NCBI GenBank assembly: GCA_900540295.1
Contig: UQFM01000030.1
Location: forward strand, 1 to 19,700
Direction of reading: 5' to 3'
DNA length: 19,700 bases
Origin: an uncultured Oscillospiraceae bacterium
GTDB lineage: Bacteria; Bacillota; Clostridia; Oscillospirales; Acutalibacteraceae
Of the stretch, positions 6,862 through 13,923 are shown in pieces (positions within the stretch are counted from its first letter, which is position 1; the number at the start of each line of letters is the position of its first letter). The notes under the pieces were generated by a model. It searched no databases. It was not told where the DNA came from and saw only the letters and a list, made by a program, of their open reading frames with translations. Position numbers and translations under genes: made by a program.

Positions 6862-8259
6862 TTATACACGGTGCCATTTCACGCCCTGCGGGGTATCCTC
6901 CAGCACAATGCCCTGATTTTTGAGTTCGTCACGGATACGGTCCGCCTCCGCCCAGTTTTTCGCCTTGCGCGCCGCTTGACGGGCTTCAATCAATGCTTCA
7001 ATCTCGCTGTCTAAGTTGTCTGTTTTGCGGTTGTAAACCAGACCCAAAACACCTGTCAATTCATCAAACAGCCCGATGGCATATTCGATAAGCGATTTGG
7101 AATCGGATTCCAAAACCGACACGTTGATGTCGCGCACCAATTCAAATACGGCGGCAATGCCGTCGGCAGTGTTGAGGTCGTCATCCATCGCTTTACAGAA
7201 CTGCGCACGGCGCGAATCCAACTGCGCTTTCACCGTTTCGGCATTTTCGGAAACGCCGTCCCCTGCATTTTTCAGTGCAAAATCCAGAGAATCGCGGCAG
7301 GTGTAAAGCCTTGTCAGAGAAGCCTTGCACTGCTCAATGATATCTACGCTGTAATTGATGGGGCTTCTGTACTGTGAAGAAATCATCAGGTAGCGAATCG
7401 GCTCATAGCCGTATTTTTCCGCGACGTCGCGCACCGTGAAGAAGTTGCCCAAGGATTTCGACATTTTCACGTTGTCAACGTTGATATACCCGTTGTGCAT
7501 CCAATAATTGGCAAACGGCACACCGTTACAGCACTCGCTTTGTGCAATTTCATTTTCGTGGTGCGGGAAAATCAAATCCTGCCCGCCGCAGTGAATGTCA
7601 ATCGTCTCCCCGAGATAGCGGCGCACCATGGCGGAGCACTCAATATGCCACCCCGGTCTGCCCTTGCCCCACGGAGAATCCCACGCGGGTTCCCCGGGCT
7701 TGGCGCCTTTCCAAAGCGCGAAGTCCATCGGCTCTTTTTTCAGTTCGCCGATGTTGATGCGCGCCCCCGCTTCCAAATCCTCCAGCGGCTGATGTGAAAG
7801 CTTGCCGTATTCGTTAAATTTTTTGGGGCTGAAATATACGTCGCCGTTTTCCACGGGATAAGCATACCCCTTTTCGACAAGCGTTTCAATAATGGAAAGA
7901 ATTTCGTCAATATTCTCCGTTGCTTTAGGATGCACGGTCGCTTCGCGGATATTCATACCCTTAACGTCCGTCCAAAATTCGGCAATATATTTCTCGGAAA
8001 CGGTTTTGTAATCCGACCCCTCTTCGTTGGCGCGCTTAATGATTTTATCGTCAATATCCGTAAAATTCTGTACGAAGTTTACCTTATAGCCGCGGTATTC
8101 CAAATATCGGCGGAATGTATCAAACACACAAAGCGGACGCGCATTGCCGATATGGATAAAATTATAAACCGTCGGTCCGCAGGCATAAATTTTCACTTCG
8201 TTCGGCGTAACGGTTTTCAGTTCCTCTTTTTTTCGCGTCAGAGTATTATAAATACGCAT
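6862..8259 (-). CDS. cysS: Cysteine--tRNA ligase
   Basis: A 465-residue class I aminoacyl-tRNA synthetase that charges tRNA-Cys; E. coli CysS has 461. The zinc site of the family is intact: C27 in ACGPTVYNF, C208 in WHIECSAM, H233 and E237 in FPHHENE. The HIGH motif is HIGN (36-39) and the KMSKS motif is at 265-269. The anticodon-binding C-terminal domain is complete. ATG 8259 is chosen over 8292 because AAGGAG (8270-8275) lies ten bases upstream and family members begin at this point. Its ribosome site overlaps the TAA of cysE, with 14 bases between the two genes. Expression is likely controlled by the cysteine T-box ahead of cysE. Confidence 0.97.
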   Translation of the reverse strand: MRIYNTLTRKKEELKTVTPNEVKIYACGPTVYNFIHIGNARPLCVFDTFRRYLEYRGYKVNFVQNFTDIDDKIIKRANEEGSDYKTVSEKYIAEFWTDVKGMNIREATVHPKATENIDEILSIIETLVEKGYAYPVENGDVYFSPKKFNEYGKLSHQPLEDLEAGARINIGELKKEPMDFALWKGAKPGEPAWDSPWGKGRPGWHIECSAMVRRYLGETIDIHCGGQDLIFPHHENEIAQSECCNGVPFANYWMHNGYINVDNVKMSKSLGNFFTVRDVAEKYGYEPIRYLMISSQYRSPINYSVDIIEQCKASLTRLYTCRDSLDFALKNAGDGVSENAETVKAQLDSRRAQFCKAMDDDLNTADGIAAVFELVRDINVSVLESDSKSLIEYAIGLFDELTGVLGLVYNRKTDNLDSEIEALIEARQAARKAKNWAEADRIRDELKNQGIVLEDTPQGVKWHRV

Positions 8260-8273
8260 AAAATTTATTCTCC

Positions 8274-8906
8274 TTAATTTTCTGTTTTGCATTTTTCTTT
8301 TTCAAGGCGTTCCACCTGAATACGCAGGCGGCACAATTCCTGAGATACGGGGTCGGGAATATGCACCTGGTCGAGATTGTCCACACGTAAGCCGCCCCGC
8401 TTGACCACGCGCGCAGGTACGCCGACCGCCGTGGAATCGGGCGGTATCTCCTCCAAAACAACCGCGCCCGCGGCAATGTTGGTATTGTCGCCGACTTTAA
8501 ACGGGCCCAACACCTTTGCGCCCGCGCCAATCATCACGCCGTTGCCGATGGTCGGATGGCGCTTGCCTGTGTCTTTCCCCGTACCGCCTAAGGTAACGCC
8601 CTGGTAAATCGTCACATCATCGCCGATTTCCGCCGTCTCCCCAATGACCACACCCGTGCCGTGGTCAATGAAAAACCGTCTGCCGATGGTGGCGGCGGGG
8701 TGAATTTCAATGCCTGTTTTGCGCACCGCACGCTGTGAAACGTAACGCGCTAAAAATTTGTGATTATGCCGCCAAAGCCAGTTGGCGCGCCGATGCATAC
8801 GCACCGCACGCAGTCCCGGATACAGCAAAAAAATTTGTAAAGCAGAGGTTGCAGCAGGGTCGCGTTCTTTAACCGCCGCAACATCCTCCTTTAACCGTTC
8901 AAACAT
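8274..8906 (-). CDS. cysE: Serine O-acetyltransferase
   Basis: A 210-residue left-handed beta-helix acetyltransferase making O-acetylserine from serine and acetyl-CoA, the first committed step of cysteine synthesis. Hexapeptide repeats run from about residue 66 to 165. The catalytic segment reads FFIDHGTGVVIGETAEIGDD and continues IYQGVTLGGTGKDTGKRHP. The short N-terminal helical domain is of the bacillus/clostridial type rather than the long E. coli form. I chose ATG 8906 with GGAGGGA (8911-8917) six bases away; the 22-residue upstream extension would translate the T-box terminator and is not real. No O-acetylserine sulfhydrylase (cysK) gene is in the window. Confidence 0.95.
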   Translation of the reverse strand: MFERLKEDVAAVKERDPAATSALQIFLLYPGLRAVRMHRRANWLWRHNHKFLARYVSQRAVRKTGIEIHPAATIGRRFFIDHGTGVVIGETAEIGDDVTIYQGVTLGGTGKDTGKRHPTIGNGVMIGAGAKVLGPFKVGDNTNIAAGAVVLEEIPPDSTAVGVPARVVKRGGLRVDNLDQVHIPDPVSQELCRLRIQVERLEKEKCKTEN

Positions 8907-8933
8907 AGTATCCCTCCGATAATTCCGAAATTC

Positions 8934-9231
8934 ATCAAAAGACAAACGCCTCCGCCGCCCCTGTTCGGGCACGGCGAAGGCGAAAAATTCGCGGTTCCAC
9001 TTCGCTTTTATTACTCAGTAAGGTGTACACGGAAACAAAATATACCGAAACCGTACTTCGGATTCCGCTTTCCCCTTGCGCCTTAACGCGGCAAACGGAC
9101 AAAGATACTAAAATTCCCTTTGTCTGCTCGAAAGTGCATTTCACGGCATATTTTTTAAAAGCGCTTACAGCCGACAGGCGCTTTCTCTCTGTAAAAAACA
9201 CAAAGCCGTTACTTCTCTTTGTCAACGCATT
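8934..9231 (-). ncRNA. T-box leader sensing tRNA-Cys
   Basis: All main parts can be read on the minus strand. Stem I base: GACAAAG (9217-9223) pairs with CUUUGUC (9098-9104). The AG-bulge motif CAGAGAG lies near 9188. The Specifier loop has GAAAUGCACUUU; the codon is UGC (9136-9138), cysteine, followed by the usual A. The T-box GUGGAACCGCG (8990-9000) carries UGGA (8996-8999), which pairs with UCCA, matching the U discriminator of tRNA-Cys. Antiterminator: helix A1 GCGAAG (9000-9005) with CUUCGC (8974-8979), and helix A2 CGAA/UUCG. The competing terminator GCCUUCGCCG (8972-8981) pairs with CGGCGGAGGC (8948-8957) and is followed by GUUUGUCUUUU. The leader ends 17 bases before the cysE ribosome site. 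Confidence 0.96.
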
Positions 9232-9237
9232 TATTAC

Positions 9238-9246
9238 AGTATAGCA
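9238..9246 (-). promoter_or_regulatory. Extended -10 promoter of the cysE T-box transcript
   Basis: The minus strand reads TGCTATACT, an extended -10 (TGn plus TATACT at 9238-9243). The -35 region is weak (GTGCAA at 17 bp). The predicted start near 9231 lies just ahead of stem I. It sits directly after pgsA, and no clear terminator separates them. Confidence 0.55.
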
Positions 9247-9269
9247 CAAACCGCAGGGATTTGCACCTG

Positions 9270-9866
9270 TTATTTCTTAAAATCTATCACATTTTTGCTG
9301 TCTTTTATGTAAATTACACCTGAAACAACCGTTAAAACGGCGGTAATCCACAAAAGGAAGTTGGAAACATTGGAAAGTGTCATCCAATACGGCAGCGTTA
9401 CGCCCGGACAGAAAGCCTGCGGCAAATACTGATAGCACTCGCCGAGGAGCATAATTACAATCGTAAATGTCATTTGGCTCACAGTTTTAAGCTTTCCCCA
9501 GAAATTCGCGGGAATCACCACACCGTCTGCGGCGGCAATCATGCGGATAGAAGAAATCGTAAATTCGCGCGTTAAAACAATCATGACAATCCAAATGTTG
9601 CATAAATCCATCATCATGAATCCGAGCAACGCCGAGGTCGTCAAAATCTTATCGGCTATGGGGTCTAACAGCTTACCGAAATTGGTAATTTGATTGTTTT
9701 TGCGTGCAAGCTTGCCGTCAACGGCGTCTGTAATTGCGGCTATGGAATACACAAGCGCCGCAATCAAAAAACGGTGCGGCAAAGTTTCCCACAAGAGCAA
9801 CGCCAAAAACACGGGCGTAATGACAATCCGTGCGATCGTCAGTTGATTCGGAACATTCAGTTTCAT
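9270..9866 (-). CDS. pgsA: CDP-diacylglycerol--glycerol-3-phosphate 3-phosphatidyltransferase
   Basis: A 198-residue multi-pass membrane enzyme making phosphatidylglycerol phosphate, the first committed step to phosphatidylglycerol and cardiolipin. The CDP-alcohol phosphotransferase signature is complete: D47-x2-D50-G51-x2-A54-R55-x8-G64-x3-D68-x3-D72. Hydrophobic segments occur at about 10-30, 33-47, 74-98, 130-145 and 165-190. The start MKLNVPNQLT matches the family. There is no Shine-Dalgarno sequence at the normal distance and an in-frame TGA lies just upstream, so the start is fixed at 9866. Initiation may depend on the hairpin element at 9874-9940. It is the last gene of the recA-recX-rimO-pgsA run. 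Confidence 0.95.
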   Translation of the reverse strand: MKLNVPNQLTIARIVITPVFLALLLWETLPHRFLIAALVYSIAAITDAVDGKLARKNNQITNFGKLLDPIADKILTTSALLGFMMMDLCNIWIVMIVLTREFTISSIRMIAAADGVVIPANFWGKLKTVSQMTFTIVIMLLGECYQYLPQAFCPGVTLPYWMTLSNVSNFLLWITAVLTVVSGVIYIKDSKNVIDFKK

Positions 9867-9873
9867 GAATTGT

Positions 9874-9940
9874 CATACGATACCAAACGCGCAAAAAGCA
9901 CTGTAAACACAACTGTTTCAGGCGCGGTATCGCTCCTTTC
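9874..9940 (-). promoter_or_regulatory. SD-hairpin-start element ahead of pgsA
   Basis: On the minus strand GAAAGGAG is followed by CGATACC plus GCGC, which pair with GCGC and GGTATCG across a 29-base loop (9926-9932 with 9878-9884, and 9922-9925 with 9889-9892; a four-base bulge AAAC on the plus reading). No start codon lies at normal distance from the SD. The pgsA ATG lies about 11 bases after the stem, where the collapsed hairpin would place the SD at near-normal spacing. It matches the element at 5838-5902 in sequence at its start, in size and in position relative to the gene. Confidence 0.5.
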
Positions 9941-9947
9941 ATAAGTT

Positions 9948-11273
9948 TTATACCACTTCTCCGATTAAATCATAATCCAACACGTCGAAAATTTCGACTT
10001 CTACAAATTCACCTTCATGCAGTTCATAACCGCAGGTGAATTTCACCTGCCCGTCAATATCGGGCGCATCGCGGTAGGTTCTGCCGAAGTAGCTGTCCGA
10101 ATACGGGTCGTACCCCTCTACAACCGTTTTCAGGATTTTGCCGATATTTTCGCGATTTTTTCCGTCAAAAATGCGGTACTGCATTTCCATGACGGTCTCG
10201 CCGCGTTCGCGCTTCACGTCCTCGTCTATCTGATTCGGCAGGGACGCGGCAGGCGTGCCTTCTTCTGCGGAATAAGCAAAACAGCCCAAACGGTCAAACT
10301 GTGCTTCTTTCACAAAGGCGCAAAGTGTTTCAAAGGCTTCTTGTGTCTCCCCAGGGAAGCCTGTGATTAAGGTGGTGCGCAAAACCGCATCGGGAATCCG
10401 CGCACGGATTTTCCGAATCAGCTGTAACAAGCTTTCGCGGTCACCCTTACGGTTCATCGCTTTGAGCACGGATGCATCGGCATGCTGAATCGGAATATCC
10501 AAATAATTTGCGATATTCTCTGTCTCGGCAATTACCTCCAGCAGTTCATCGGTAATGCGTTCGGGATAACAGTACAGCACGCGAATCCACTGAATGCCTT
10601 CAATTTTGGAAAGCGCTTTCAAAAGCGCGGGCAATGCGGATTTTCCGTACAAATCCTCGCCGTAGCGTGTGGTATCCTGCGCGACAACCACCAATTCTTT
10701 TACACCCATCTCCGCAAGATGCTTCGCTTCCGCGAGAATATCCTCAGGCGGACGGCTGCGGAATTCGCCGCGTATGGACGGAATGGCGCAGTAGGTACAG
10801 TGATTTGAACAACCCTCGGCAATTTTCAAATACGCAAACCATTCAGGCGTAGTTAAAAGACGCTCACCCGACAGCGGCAGGCAGGTTTTTTCGCCGAAGG
10901 TTTCCACCGATTCGCCCGCTAAAACGCGTTTGCAAACTGCGCAAATATCTGCATTGGAGCCAAGCCCCACAACCGCGTCTACCTCGGGAATTTCCGCAAA
11001 AATTTCTTCTCTGTACCGTTCGGCAAGGCAGCCCGTGACAATAATTTTGCCGAGAATGCCTTCTTTTTTAAGCTCCGCCATATCCAGTATATTCTCAATG
11101 GCTTCTTTTTTTGCATCTTCAATAAAACCGCAGGTGTTAATAATCACCGCGTCTGCGCCGTCCACCTCGTTGGTGATTTCGAAGCCGTCTTCCGCGAGGC
11201 GCGCCAGCATGATTTCGGCGTCCACCTGGTTTTTCGGACAGCCGAGTGAAATCATTCCGATTTTTTCAGACAT
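9948..11273 (-). CDS. rimO: Ribosomal protein S12 methylthiotransferase
   Basis: A 441-residue radical-SAM enzyme that adds a methylthio group to the conserved aspartate of ribosomal protein S12. The N-terminal MTTase domain carries the auxiliary-cluster cysteines C12 (SLGCPKNQVDAE), C48 and C82. The radical-SAM cysteines are C155, C159 and C162 in EGCSNHCTYCAIP. A C-terminal TRAM domain (about 375-441) completes the family layout. SLGCPKNQVD and the length identify RimO rather than the tRNA enzyme MiaB. Its ATG overlaps the end of recX by eight bases (ATGTCTGA), so the two are translationally coupled. Confidence 0.96.
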   Translation of the reverse strand: MSEKIGMISLGCPKNQVDAEIMLARLAEDGFEITNEVDGADAVIINTCGFIEDAKKEAIENILDMAELKKEGILGKIIVTGCLAERYREEIFAEIPEVDAVVGLGSNADICAVCKRVLAGESVETFGEKTCLPLSGERLLTTPEWFAYLKIAEGCSNHCTYCAIPSIRGEFRSRPPEDILAEAKHLAEMGVKELVVVAQDTTRYGEDLYGKSALPALLKALSKIEGIQWIRVLYCYPERITDELLEVIAETENIANYLDIPIQHADASVLKAMNRKGDRESLLQLIRKIRARIPDAVLRTTLITGFPGETQEAFETLCAFVKEAQFDRLGCFAYSAEEGTPAASLPNQIDEDVKRERGETVMEMQYRIFDGKNRENIGKILKTVVEGYDPYSDSYFGRTYRDAPDIDGQVKFTCGYELHEGEFVEVEIFDVLDYDLIGEVV

Positions 11274-11889
11274 CGTAGGTCTCCTCTGTTTCCGTTTCTA
11301 TTTGTGAAAACGCGGCGCGGATTTCCGCATAGCTGTAACCCATGCGCAAAAGTCCGTTTATCGCACGCCGTTTTCCTTTCTCATCGCAAAACGCGGTTTT
11401 GTATTTTCCGCGCAACAGTATTATAATACGGTTTTCACCGTCTTTGTCAAGGTTTTCGACAGCATTTTCGGCAATTTCGCGTGAAATTCCTTTACGCTGT
11501 AATTCCTGTATAATGCGCCGTTCGCCGAAATGCTTGTTTCGGTACAGCGATTCGGCATAATTTTCGGCAAAGCGCGTTTCGTCTATATAGCCGTATGCCT
11601 CCGCGCGCTCCACGGCGGCACGGGCGGTCTCCTCCGAATGCTTTGCGGTGAGTTTCCGCAAAAGCTCCTGTTTTGTGTGGTCGCGCCGCGACAGCAAATC
11701 CAATGCCGCATTAAACGCACGGCGGGAGCCGACCGCTTCCTCCAAAGCAGCCAGCTCCTCCGCTTCAATTTCTTTTAAATTGTACCACGGACTCGAAAAC
11801 CAAAATCGGTCATCGACAGTCAAACGGTATTCTTCATCTATATAGATATGTATCTTATTCAGCTTCCCGGGTTTAAACGAAAGTTTCAT
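11266..11889 (-). CDS. recX: RecA regulatory protein RecX
   Basis: A 207-residue all-helical protein that binds RecA filaments and modulates strand exchange. Three tandem three-helix repeats are visible, with AALDLLSRRDHTKQELLRKL in the first, YIDETRFAENYAESLYRNKH and GERRIIQELQRKGI in the second, and RRAINGLLRMGYSYAEIRAAF in the third. An N-terminal segment of some 50 residues before the repeats is common in Firmicutes RecX. It overlaps recA by four bases (ATGA) and rimO by eight, so the three genes form one coupled unit. It should be induced with recA through the LexA site upstream. Confidence 0.93.
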   Translation of the reverse strand: MKLSFKPGKLNKIHIYIDEEYRLTVDDRFWFSSPWYNLKEIEAEELAALEEAVGSRRAFNAALDLLSRRDHTKQELLRKLTAKHSEETARAAVERAEAYGYIDETRFAENYAESLYRNKHFGERRIIQELQRKGISREIAENAVENLDKDGENRIIILLRGKYKTAFCDEKGKRRAINGLLRMGYSYAEIRAAFSQIETETEETYDV

Positions 11890-13016
11890 TCGTCATCATC
11901 GACCGCTACGTCGATTTTTGCGCGAGCGGCGGCTTTGGTGGTCGCCACGGGCTTGTAAGCAATCGGCTCATCGGCAGGGTCCACCGCTTTCGCCTTGGGT
12001 TTTGCATCGTCGGATTTGGCAGTCGCCGCGGCGTTTGCAAGCTGCTCGCGTACCTGCTTTTCAATTTCCTCGCAAAGCGCCGTATTTGTTTTCAGCAAAT
12101 TCTTAACATTGTCGCGTCCCTGCCCGAGACGTTCGGTGTTATAGGAAAACCATGCGCCGCTTTTTTTCACGATATTTAAAGAAACCGCCGAATCCAGCAC
12201 TTCGCCCACGCGGGAAATACCCTCGCCGTACATGATGTCAAACTCCGCCGTTTTGAAAGGCGGTGCAACCTTATTCTTTACAATTTTCACTTTCGTGCGC
12301 GAACCGACAAATTCCCCGCCCGTGCCTTTTAAAGACTCTACGCGGCGCACATCGATGCGCATGGTGGAATAGAACTTCAACGCGCGTCCGCCCGTCGTCA
12401 CTTCGGGATTGCCGTAGGTCACGCCGACTTTTTCGCGCAGCTGGTTGATAAAGATAATCACGGTATTGGATTTGGAAATGACCGCCGTCAGCTTACGCAT
12501 TGCCTGTGACATGAGGCGTGCGTGCAGACCCACATGGCTGTCGCCCATGTCGTCGTCAATTTCGGCACGCGGCACAAGAGCGGCAACGGAGTCCACGACA
12601 ATCAAATCCAATGCGCCCGAACGTGCAAGCGCCTCAACGATTTCGAGCGCCTGCTCGCCGTTGTCGGGCTGTGAAACCAAAAGCGAGTCAATATCCACGC
12701 CCAAATTCGCGGCGTAAACGGGGTCTAAGGCATGCTCCGCGTCCACAAACGCGGCTTCGCCGCCCGCCTTCTGCGCTTCGGCAACGGCGTGCAGTGCCAG
12801 CGTGGTTTTACCTGAGGATTCAGGACCGTACATCTCGACAATTCTGCCCTTCGGAAGTCCGCCGATACCCGTGGCAATATCCAAAAGCAGCGAGCCTGTC
12901 GGAATCGCCTCAATATTCAGCGATTTGCTTTCGCCCAAGCGCATAATGGCGCCTGCGCCGTATTTTTTCTCGATTTGGGTCAGCGCGGTTTCAAGCGCCT
13001 TATTTTTATCTGCCAT
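11886..13016 (-). CDS. recA: Recombinase RecA
   Basis: A 376-residue full-length RecA, the strand-exchange protein for recombination and SOS induction. Walker A is GPESSGKTT with K70. Walker B is LIVVDSVAAL. The L1/L2 and ATP-sensing regions include DSHVGLHARLMSQAMRKL, INQLREKVGVTYGNPEVTTGG and the C-terminal core RVGEVLDSAV. The tail is longer than average, Ala/Lys-rich, and ends acidic (DDDE), as in RecA proteins with an autoregulatory tail. I chose ATG 13016 with GGAGGAA upstream over the ATG at 13040, which lies inside the LexA operator. It is first in a coupled run with recX and rimO. Confidence 0.98.
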   Translation of the reverse strand: MADKNKALETALTQIEKKYGAGAIMRLGESKSLNIEAIPTGSLLLDIATGIGGLPKGRIVEMYGPESSGKTTLALHAVAEAQKAGGEAAFVDAEHALDPVYAANLGVDIDSLLVSQPDNGEQALEIVEALARSGALDLIVVDSVAALVPRAEIDDDMGDSHVGLHARLMSQAMRKLTAVISKSNTVIIFINQLREKVGVTYGNPEVTTGGRALKFYSTMRIDVRRVESLKGTGGEFVGSRTKVKIVKNKVAPPFKTAEFDIMYGEGISRVGEVLDSAVSLNIVKKSGAWFSYNTERLGQGRDNVKNLLKTNTALCEEIEKQVREQLANAAATAKSDDAKPKAKAVDPADEPIAYKPVATTKAAARAKIDVAVDDDE

Positions 13017-13035
13017 AAAACAAATTCCTCCGAAT

Positions 13036-13086
13036 CGCACAAATGTTCGTTAAGGTGATTATATACTAAACCGATACAAAATGCAA
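13036..13086 (-). promoter_or_regulatory. recA promoter with LexA (SOS) operator
   Basis: On the minus strand TTGCAT (13081-13086), a 17-bp spacer and TATAAT (13058-13063) form the promoter, with a start expected near 13051. Immediately downstream, 13049-13036 reads CGAACATTTGTGCG. The Firmicutes LexA/DinR box is CGAAC-N4-GTTCG, so only one base differs. An operator covering the start region fits repression. Confidence 0.88.
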
Positions 13087-13164
13087 TACTTTTTTTATTT
13101 TTTGCGCGTACAGAAGTCATTTTTCCGCTTTTTTCTCATTTTTTGGTTTTTTTCAAAAAAAGAC

Positions 13165-13193
13165 TTGCAATTGGGCGCGGTTTCTGTTAATAT
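13165..13193 (+). promoter_or_regulatory. rpmB promoter
   Basis: TTGCAA at 13165-13170 and TAATAT at 13188-13193 are spaced by 17 bp. It is divergent from the recA promoter; the AT-rich stretch 13081-13164 between them contains no gene. Confidence 0.75.
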
Positions 13194-13228
13194 ATTGGCT
13201 GTTACTGAAAAAAGGGAGGTGCCACGAA

Positions 13229-13417
13229 ATGGCTAAGTGTGAATTCTGCGGTAAAGATGTTGCTTTCGGCATCAAGGTTTCTCACTCGCACAGACGTTCC
13301 AACAGAACATGGAAACCCAATGTGAAAAGAGTGAAAGCAATCGTAAACGGCTCTCCTAAAAGAGTGTACGCTTGCACACGCTGCCTGCGCTCCGGTAAGG
13401 TTACCCGCGCAGTTTGA
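13229..13417 (+). CDS. rpmB: 50S ribosomal protein L28
   Basis: A 62-residue L28 of the large ribosomal subunit. This is the zinc-binding form, with C4-x2-C7 (AKCEFCGKD) and C49-x2-C52 (YACTRCLRSGKV). The basic core FGIKVSHSHRRSNRTWKPN and the end GKVTRAV are typical. GGGAGGTG lies nine bases upstream of ATG. It is a single-gene unit with its own promoter and a strong terminator. In many Firmicutes L28 has paralogues lacking the cysteines for zinc shortage, so the zinc form here suggests the standard copy; no paralogue is in the window. Confidence 0.97.
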   Translation: MAKCEFCGKDVAFGIKVSHSHRRSNRTWKPNVKRVKAIVNGSPKRVYACTRCLRSGKVTRAV

Positions 13418-13440
13418 TTGCAGACAATCGAAAAGATTTA

Positions 13441-13469
13441 ACGCCTGTCTGGACGGACAGGCGTTTTTT
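13441..13469 (+). terminator. rpmB rho-independent terminator
   Basis: ACGCCTGTC at 13441-13449 pairs with GACAGGCGT at 13456-13464 around loop TGGACG, followed by TTTTTT. Confidence 0.93.
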
Positions 13470-13515
13470 CGTGTGCGGATGCAGACTAAAATCAGACAAG
13501 CCGTCAACCGCTTGC

Positions 13516-13812
13516 TTATTCCGATTCAGCTTTATGCTTTCTTTTTAAATCTGCAACGATTTGTGTCACATGTGCAATTTCCGCGGGCAAAAGACCCTCA
13601 ACATCTATCGTTACATTTCCTTCACGTTCCAACAAATAATCTGTTGAAACAGAAAATAAGTCCGCTATTTTTATCAGCATATCCACGGACGGTTGTATAT
13701 TATTATTTTCCCAATTGGAAACGGTTTGTTTCGTAACCGTAAGCCGTTTTCCCAGCTCAACTTGATTTAACCCGTAGGCTGTACGAAGTTCCTTTAGTTT
13801 TGCACTTAACAT
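13516..13812 (-). CDS. XRE-family transcriptional repressor
   Basis: A 98-residue protein with an N-terminal Cro/C1 HTH (about residues 4-62): LKELRTAYGLNQVELGKRL, TKQTVSNWENNNIQPSVDML and ADLFSVSTDYLLERE are the classic helix pattern. A 35-residue C-terminal helix (LLPAEIAHVTQIVADLKRK) probably mediates dimerisation. AGGAGA lies eight bases before ATG. It is transcribed away from the DUF6809-like gene across a 111-base gap containing two back-to-back promoters and symmetric operator candidates, so it most likely represses both itself and its neighbour. The cassette is more AT-rich than rpmB and alkD on either side, suggesting acquisition. Confidence 0.93.
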   Translation of the reverse strand: MLSAKLKELRTAYGLNQVELGKRLTVTKQTVSNWENNNIQPSVDMLIKIADLFSVSTDYLLEREGNVTIDVEGLLPAEIAHVTQIVADLKRKHKAESE

Positions 13813-13826
13813 ACAGATTCTCCTAT

Positions 13827-13901
13827 AGTCAATTATTTCAATACTATTGTAATATTATTTCTTGACAATATAAAAATACTATGGTATCTTAATAATTGAC
13901 T
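13827..13901. promoter_or_regulatory. Divergent promoters with symmetric operator pair
   Basis: Plus promoter: TTGACA 13862-13867, 17 bp, TATCTT 13885-13890. Minus promoter: TTGTCA 13868-13863, 16 bp, TAGTAT 13846-13841. The two -35 boxes overlap in one small palindrome, TTGACAA. An 11-bp sequence, AATAATTGACT, lies at 13891-13901 on the plus strand and at 13837-13827 on the minus strand, in both cases at the expected transcript start. The whole region is two-fold symmetric about 13864. CAATACTATTG (13839-13849), a further palindrome, overlaps the minus -10. Confidence 0.75.
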
Positions 13902-13923
13902 TACAAAAAAGGAAATGCTGTTT

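Noticed and set aside
8935..9249. 104-codon open frame on the minus strand upstream of cysE
   Set aside because: It spans the T-box leader, whose structure explains the sequence; no ribosome site precedes it.
9718..9942. 74-codon minus-strand frame starting near the pgsA gap
   Set aside because: It overlaps pgsA in another frame, and its ATG precedes the AAGGAG rather than following it.
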